Source: Enterobacter pseudoroggenkampii (lineage in GTDB: Bacteria > Pseudomonadota > Gammaproteobacteria > Enterobacterales > Enterobacteriaceae). From it: DNA of 64,000 nucleotides. The notes beneath the pieces were generated by a model, which saw only the letters and a list, made by a program, of their open reading frames with translations, made no database searches and was not told where the DNA came from. Shown here piece by piece: positions 59,344-64,000 of the stretch (position 1 is the first letter of the stretch; each line of letters begins with the position of its first letter). The stretch is from positions 62,001 through 126,000 of the forward strand of contig NZ_JAPMLV010000003.1 of assembly GCF_026420145.1 (NCBI RefSeq), read 5' to 3'. Made by a program: the position numbers and the translations under genes.

Positions 59344-59763
59344 ATGAATAAACCTAACAGGGCAAAAATTTTCATCTCTCATTCATCATTAGATAAACCG
59401 TTTGCAAAAATGTTATGTATGGACCTTGAAGCAAATGGGTATGCTCCTTGGTTGGATGAATGGGACATAAAAGTGGGGGAAAGTATTCCCGAGCTAATTT
59501 CAGACGGACTAGAAGAAGCTGATTTTGTAATTGTTATTCTTTCTGAAAATGTGGTTTCATCAAAATGGGTAGAAAGAGAATGGCAAACAAAATATTGGAA
59601 TGAAATTCAACACAATTGTATTCATGTGCTTCCTTTACTTTTGAAAGATTGCAAAATACCTGAGTTGTTAAAAACAAAAAAATACGCAGATTTTAGAAAT
59701 GATTTTAACAGTGGATTAAGGGACTTATTGGCAGCACTAGAAAGTTTGTATAAAAAGGAATGA
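59344..59763 (+). CDS. TIR-domain protein
   Basis: 139 residues that are almost entirely one TIR domain. KIFISHSSLDKPFAKML is box 1. WLDEWDIKVGESIPE is the BB-loop region. FVIVILSENVVSSKWVEREW contains the likely catalytic Glu E79 of TIR NADases. The ATG at 59344 follows GGAG; the frame is open from 59272. GC is about one third, far below the core genome. No partner gene for cyclic-nucleotide signalling or sensing is adjacent. A role in defence or as an effector is inferred. The stop is 4 bases before the selC 3' end. Confidence 0.8.
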   Translation: MNKPNRAKIFISHSSLDKPFAKMLCMDLEANGYAPWLDEWDIKVGESIPELISDGLEEADFVIVILSENVVSSKWVEREWQTKYWNEIQHNCIHVLPLLLKDCKIPELLKTKKYADFRNDFNSGLRDLLAALESLYKKE

Positions 59764-59766
59764 TTT

Positions 59767-59861
59767 TGGCGGAAGATCACAGGAGTCGAACCTGCCCGGG
59801 AACGCTGGCGTCCCCAACTGGATTTGAAGTCCAGCCACCTCACCGGAGATGACGATCTTCC
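59767..59861 (-). tRNA. selC: tRNA-Sec (UCA)
   Basis: 95-nt selenocysteine tRNA, the E. coli length. The acceptor GGAAGATC pairs with GATCTTCC, a long extra arm is present, the anticodon loop is ACTTCAAAT with TCA, and the 3' GCCA is encoded. TATAAT at 59898-59893 with a GC-rich discriminator is the likely promoter. The 3' end faces the TIR gene and the accessory region, the side on which selC islands insert. Confidence 0.97.
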
Positions 59862-60150
59862 GCGCCTCGATTGCTACATGGAGGCGGGGCGCATTATAGC
59901 TACTTTCAGGCATTTACCACATACCCCACACCACTTTTTTCACCTCTCTTTTGACCTGTACACCCCTGTTTCAGGTAATTCCTAAGAAAATCCTCATGTT
60001 AGCCCTTCTGCTTCCCAACATTTACCGCGATCACAAAAAACAAGAAACGTAATCTGCTAACCAGAAATCGCAATACCCGCCTTTGAAACAATGGTTTAAA
60101 ACCAATGTAACCGGTCTCAGCGCCCCCTACAGCGTGAAGGATAAAAAAAG
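59862..60150. promoter_or_regulatory. selC-yicJ divergent promoter region
   Basis: Contains the selC -10 (minus strand, 59898-59893) and, on the plus strand, the leader of yicJ. GCGATCACA near 60027 resembles half of a CRP site. No clear repressor operator is seen. Confidence 0.4.
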
Positions 60151-61542
60151 ATGAGCGAAGTATTGTCAGTAAAAGAGAAGATTGGCTACGGCATGGGTGA
60201 CGCCGCCAGCCACATCATTTTTGATAACGTTATGTTGTACATGATGTTTTTCTACACCGATATTTTCGGCATTCCCGCCGGGTTTGTCGGCACCATGTTC
60301 CTGCTGGCGCGCGCGCTGGATGCGATCTCCGACCCGTGCATGGGGCTGATTGCCGACCGCACCCGCAGCCGCTGGGGCAAGTTCCGACCGTGGATTTTGT
60401 TCGGCGCGATCCCGTTCGGCATTGTCTGCGTGCTGGCCTACACCACGCCGGACCTCAGCCTCAACGGTAAAATGGTTTATGCCGCCGTGACCTACACGCT
60501 GCTGACCCTGCTCTATACCGTGGTCAATATTCCTTACTGCGCGCTGGGCGGCGTGATCACCAGTGACCCGACGCAGCGTATCTCCCTTCAGTCCTGGCGC
60601 TTTGTGCTGGCGACGGCGGGCGGCATGCTCTCCACGGTGCTGATGATGCCGCTGGTGAAGCTGATTGGTGGCGACGATAAGGCGTTCGGCTTCCAGGGCG
60701 GCATCGCCGTGCTGTCGGTGGTCGCGTTCCTGATGCTGGCGTTCTGCTTCTTCACCACCAAAGAGCGCATCCAGGTGCCGCCGAGCACCACCTCCATGCG
60801 CGAAGACCTGCGCGATATCTGGCAAAACGACCAGTGGCGCATCGTCGGCGTGCTGACCATCCTCAACATCCTTGCCGTCTGCGTGCGCGGCGGTGCGATG
60901 ATGTACTACTGCACCTGGATCATGGGCTCGCCGGAAGTGTTCGTCGCGTTCCTCACCACCTACTGCGTCGGCAACCTGATTGGCTCCGCGCTGGCGAAAC
61001 CGCTCACCGACTGGAAGTGCAAGGTCAGCATCTTCTGGTGGACCAACGCCGCGCTGGCGGTGGTCAGCGTGGCGATGTTCTTCGTCCCGATGCATGCCAC
61101 CGTGCTGATGTTCGCCTTTATCTTCGTCATCGGCGTGCTGCACCAGCTGGTGACGCCGATTCAGTGGGTGATGATGTCAGATACCGTCGACTACGGCGAA
61201 TGGACCAACGGCAAACGCCTGACCGGCATCAGCTTTGCGGGCACGCTGTTCGTGCTGAAGCTCGGTCTGGCGCTGGGCGGGGCGATGATCGGCTGGATGC
61301 TGGCAGGCGGAGGCTACGACGCGGCAGCTAAAACCCAGAACAGCGCGACCATCAGCATCATTATCGGCCTGTTTACCCTGGCCCCGGCGGTCTGCTACGT
61401 GCTGAGCGCCATTATCGCCAAACGCTACTACACGCTGAAAACTCCTTTCCTGACCAAAATCCTGGGCGAGCTGGCGCAGGGCGCGCGCCGCAATCAGCAG
61501 GAGTTTGAAAACCTGCCGGTCAGCAAAGAATTACAGAACTAA
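60151..61542 (+). CDS. yicJ: GPH family sugar transporter YicJ
   Basis: Sodium- or proton-coupled glycoside-pentoside-hexuronide symporter of 463 residues (460 in E. coli) with 12 helices. Family motifs are KIGYGMGDAASHIIFDN at the start and DPCMGLIADRTRSRWGKFRPW. By linkage to yicI it probably imports an alpha-xyloside such as isoprimeverose. GAAGGATAAAAAAAG precedes the ATG. yicI follows after 12 bp. Confidence 0.93.
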   Translation: MSEVLSVKEKIGYGMGDAASHIIFDNVMLYMMFFYTDIFGIPAGFVGTMFLLARALDAISDPCMGLIADRTRSRWGKFRPWILFGAIPFGIVCVLAYTTPDLSLNGKMVYAAVTYTLLTLLYTVVNIPYCALGGVITSDPTQRISLQSWRFVLATAGGMLSTVLMMPLVKLIGGDDKAFGFQGGIAVLSVVAFLMLAFCFFTTKERIQVPPSTTSMREDLRDIWQNDQWRIVGVLTILNILAVCVRGGAMMYYCTWIMGSPEVFVAFLTTYCVGNLIGSALAKPLTDWKCKVSIFWWTNAALAVVSVAMFFVPMHATVLMFAFIFVIGVLHQLVTPIQWVMMSDTVDYGEWTNGKRLTGISFAGTLFVLKLGLALGGAMIGWMLAGGGYDAAAKTQNSATISIIIGLFTLAPAVCYVLSAIIAKRYYTLKTPFLTKILGELAQGARRNQQEFENLPVSKELQN

Positions 61543-61554
61543 GAGGACGAAAGT

Positions 61555-63873
61555 ATGAAAATCAGTGATGGAAACTGGCTTATTCAACCGGGCCTGAACG
61601 TGACCTGTCCGGTTCAGGTGTTCGACGTGGAGCAGCAGGGCAATGACCTGGTGGTGTACGTGGCGCCGCGCGACGTGCGCGAACGCACCTGGCAGCTCGA
61701 CACGTTGATGTTCACGGTGCGCCTGTTTGCCCCGCAGGAAGGGATTGTCGGGGTGCGCATTGAGCATTTCCAGGGCGCGCTGAACAACGGCCCGCACTAT
61801 CCGCTGAACGTTCTGAAGGACGTGAAGGTAGAGATTGAAAACAACGCCGAGTTTGCCGAGCTGAAAAGCGGCAGCGTCAGCGTGCGCGTCACCAAAGGCG
61901 AGTTCTGGGCGCTGGATTTCCTGCGTAACGGCCAGCGCATTACCGGCAGCCAGCTGAAAAACAACGGCTACGTGCAGGATACCAACGCCGACCGCAATTA
62001 CATGTTCGAACGTCTGGATCTGGGCGTGGGGGAAACGGTCTACGGCCTGGGTGAGCGCTTTACCGCGCTGGTGCGCAACGGCCAGACGGTCGAAACCTGG
62101 AACCGCGACGGCGGCACCAGCACCGAGCAGTCCTACAAAAATATCCCATTCTACCTGACCAACCGCGGCTACGGCGTGCTGGTGAATCATCCGGAAAACG
62201 TCTCGTTTGAAGTCGGCTCCGAGAAGGTCTCCAAAGTGCAGTTCAGCGTGGAGGGGGAATATCTTGAGTACTTCGTGATCGACGGCCCGACGCCGAAAGA
62301 GGTGCTGAACCGCTATACGCAGTTCACCGGGCGACCGGCGCTGCCGCCTGCGTGGTCATTTGGCCTGTGGCTCACCACCTCGTTCACCACCAACTACGAC
62401 GAAGCGACGGTTAACAGCTTTATCGACGGCATGGCCGAGCGCAACCTGCCGCTGCACGTGTTCCACTTCGACTGCTTCTGGATGAAGGCCTTCCAGTGGT
62501 GCGATTTCGAGTGGGACCCGGTGACCTTCCCGGATCCGGAAGGAATGATCCGCCGCCTGAAGGAGAAAGGGCTGAAGGTCTGCGTGTGGATTAACCCGTA
62601 CATTGGCCAGAAATCCCCGATCTTCCGTGAGCTGAAAGAGAAGGGCTACCTGCTCAAGCGCCCGGACGGCTCCCTGTGGCAGTGGGACAAATGGCAGCCG
62701 GGGCTGGCGATTTATGACTTTACCAACCCGGACGCGTGCCGGTGGTATGCCGACAGGCTGAAAGGCCTGGTGGATATCGGCGTCGACTGCTTCAAGACCG
62801 ACTTCGGCGAGCGTATCCCGACGGACGTGCAGTGGTTTGACGGGTCCGATCCGCAGAAGATGCACAACCATTACGCCTACATCTATAACGAGCTGGTGTG
62901 GAACGTGCTGAAAGAGACGGTGGGGGAAGAAGAAGCGGTGCTGTTTGCCCGCTCCGCGTCCGTCGGGGCGCAGCAGTTCCCGGTGCACTGGGGCGGCGAC
63001 TGCTACGCCAACTATGAATCTATGGCCGAGAGCCTGCGCGGCGGGCTGTCGACTGGCCTGTCCGGCTTCGGGTTCTGGAGCCACGATATCGGCGGGTTCG
63101 AAAACACCGCCCCGGCGCACGTCTACAAACGCTGGTGCGCGTTCGGGCTGTTCTCCAGCCACAGCCGCCTGCACGGCAGTAAATCCTACCGCGTGCCGTG
63201 GGCCTACGATGACGAGTCCTGCGACGTGGTGCGCCACTTCACGCAGCTGAAGTGTCAGCTGATGCCGTACCTGTACCGTCAGGCGGCGCTGGCCCGCGAG
63301 TTCGGTACGCCGATGCTGCGGGCGATGATGCTGGAGTTCCCGGACGATCCAGCGTGCGATTACCTCGATCGTCAGTACATGCTGGGGGATGCAATGATGG
63401 TGGCACCGGTGTTCTCCGAGGCGGGCGACGTGCAGTTCTACCTGCCGGAAGGCCGCTGGACGCACCTGTGGCACAACGACGAAATTCAGGGCAGCCGCTG
63501 GCATAAGCAGCAGCACGATTTCATGAGCCTGCCGGTCTATGTGCGCGACAACACGCTGCTGGCGCTGGGTAATAATAACCAGAAGCCGGACTATGCGTGG
63601 CACGAGGGGACGGCCTTCCAGCTGTTTAACCTGGACGATGGCGCTACGGCCACATGCGACGTGCCCGCGGCGGACGGTTCGGCGATCTTTACGCTGCAGG
63701 CGACGCGCAACGGCAACACCATTACCCTAAAAGGTGAAGGGGAGGCGCGGAACTGGTCGATCTGTCTACGCAATATACAGAAAATCCATGGAGTAAAAGG
63801 TGGTTCTCAGGCAGGTAGTGAGTGGGGGGTAGTGTTAAAAGCGCTCCAAAATGAGGTGATTATTCATCTTTAA
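61555..63873 (+). CDS. yicI: alpha-xylosidase YicI, GH31
   Basis: Removes non-reducing alpha-xylosyl residues. It is 772 residues, the same as E. coli YicI. The nucleophile is D416 in [12 protein letters not shown] and the acid/base D482 in HWGGDC, both at the E. coli positions. The (beta/alpha)8 barrel starts at [14 protein letters not shown]. The last 40 residues (from about 735) diverge from E. coli. Operon with yicJ. Confidence 0.96.
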   Translation: MKISDGNWLIQPGLNVTCPVQVFDVEQQGNDLVVYVAPRDVRERTWQLDTLMFTVRLFAPQEGIVGVRIEHFQGALNNGPHYPLNVLKDVKVEIENNAEFAELKSGSVSVRVTKGEFWALDFLRNGQRITGSQLKNNGYVQDTNADRNYMFERLDLGVGETVYGLGERFTALVRNGQTVETWNRDGGTSTEQSYKNIPFYLTNRGYGVLVNHPENVSFEVGSEKVSKVQFSVEGEYLEYFVIDGPTPKEVLNRYTQFTGRPALPPAWSFGLWLTTSFTTNYDEATVNSFIDGMAERNLPLHVFHFDCFWMKAFQWCDFEWDPVTFPDPEGMIRRLKEKGLKVCVWINPYIGQKSPIFRELKEKGYLLKRPDGSLWQWDKWQPGLAIYDFTNPDACRWYADRLKGLVDIGVDCFKTDFGERIPTDVQWFDGSDPQKMHNHYAYIYNELVWNVLKETVGEEEAVLFARSASVGAQQFPVHWGGDCYANYESMAESLRGGLSTGLSGFGFWSHDIGGFENTAPAHVYKRWCAFGLFSSHSRLHGSKSYRVPWAYDDESCDVVRHFTQLKCQLMPYLYRQAALAREFGTPMLRAMMLEFPDDPACDYLDRQYMLGDAMMVAPVFSEAGDVQFYLPEGRWTHLWHNDEIQGSRWHKQQHDFMSLPVYVRDNTLLALGNNNQKPDYAWHEGTAFQLFNLDDGATATCDVPAADGSAIFTLQATRNGNTITLKGEGEARNWSICLRNIQKIHGVKGGSQAGSEWGVVLKALQNEVIIHL

Positions 63874-63892
63874 TTGTAGCTAACGTAATAAA

Positions 63893-63919
63893 AAGCGAGC
63901 CTTATGGCTCGCTTTTTGT
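63893..63919. terminator. bidirectional terminator
   Basis: The stem AAGCGAGCC/GGCTCGCTT with loop TTAT is followed by T's and preceded by A's. It serves yicI and the convergent gene at the window end. Confidence 0.85.
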
Positions 63920-63925
63920 TGGCGA

Positions 63926-64000
63926 TCAGTTAACGGTTAAATCCATCGTTAATCGATATTCAAACGCCCAGGCGGTGTGCCAGTCTTTTCCGAAGAAATG
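63926..64000 (-). CDS. 3' end of an unidentified gene, partial
   Basis: 25 codons, open from the window edge to TGA. The peptide ends AWAFEYRLTMDLTVN, with alternating hydrophobic residues as in a beta strand. A terminator follows 7 bases later, which supports a real gene. E. coli has yicH after yicI, but identity with YicH is not claimed. Confidence 0.5.
   Translation of the reverse strand, partial: HFFGKDWHTAWAFEYRLTMDLTVN

Noticed and set aside
59767..59861. An att site duplicate or integrase for an island at selC
   Set aside because: No second copy of the tRNA 3' end and no tyrosine recombinase gene could be found between 35,700 and 59,766.

Overview
The window is enterobacterial chromosome. 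Its backbone matches the Escherichia coli K-12 stretch from ibpB/yidE to yicI gene by gene: yidE, yidP, glv, yidHG, dsdAXC, emrD, tisB/istR, ivbL-ilvBN, uhpABCT, yicN, nepI, yicL, yicS, nlpA, selC, yicJ, yicI. High GC, the dispersed repeats and several extra genes point to Enterobacter or a close relative such as Lelliottia or Leclercia. The species cannot be fixed from this window. No sequence search was run; identities rest on recognisable motifs, protein lengths and gene order.

Positions 1 to 25,700 are mostly core metabolism and transport. They hold an alpha-glucoside PTS with its GH4 hydrolase and GntR regulator, D-serine catabolism (dsdCXA), a secreted GH5-like protein, the EmrD and EamA transporters, the SOS-induced toxin TisB with its RNA antitoxin IstR-1, the attenuator-controlled acetolactate synthase operon, the hexose-phosphate sensing and uptake system uhpABCT, and nepI/yicL. 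An AT-richer metallo-beta-lactamase-fold gene lies between uhpT and yicN, where E. coli carries ade and adeQ.

Positions 25,800 to 35,700 carry a beta-glucoside/cellobiose operon (PTS IIB, IIC, GH1 phospho-beta-glucosidase, IIA, sugar porin) facing a LacI-type repressor across an operator region. Then come yicS, a GNAT gene, nlpA, a second metallo-hydrolase and a GlxA-like regulator.

Positions 35,700 to 59,860 are the accessory region next to selC, a known island site. A complete contact-dependent inhibition locus (cdiB, a 12.4 kb cdiA, cdiI) is followed by a convergent kptA, an IS5/IS903-type remnant, an AAA ATPase, a run of ordinary genes (ybgA-like, hiuH, mlrA-like, blc, methyltransferase, GNAT), a second toxin-immunity pair with a probable ADP-ribosyltransferase domain, a decayed copy of part of the GNAT gene, a frameshifted rhuM-like remnant and a TIR-domain protein. 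No integrase is visible. The tRNA-Sec gene selC closes the region and the yicJ-yicI alpha-xyloside operon resumes the backbone.

The main biological interest is this layering of conflict systems (CDI, ART toxin-immunity pair, TIR protein, perhaps the ATPase and KptA) among decayed island genes beside selC. Within cdiA, two blocks of foreign composition sit exactly where receptor choice and toxin activity are encoded.
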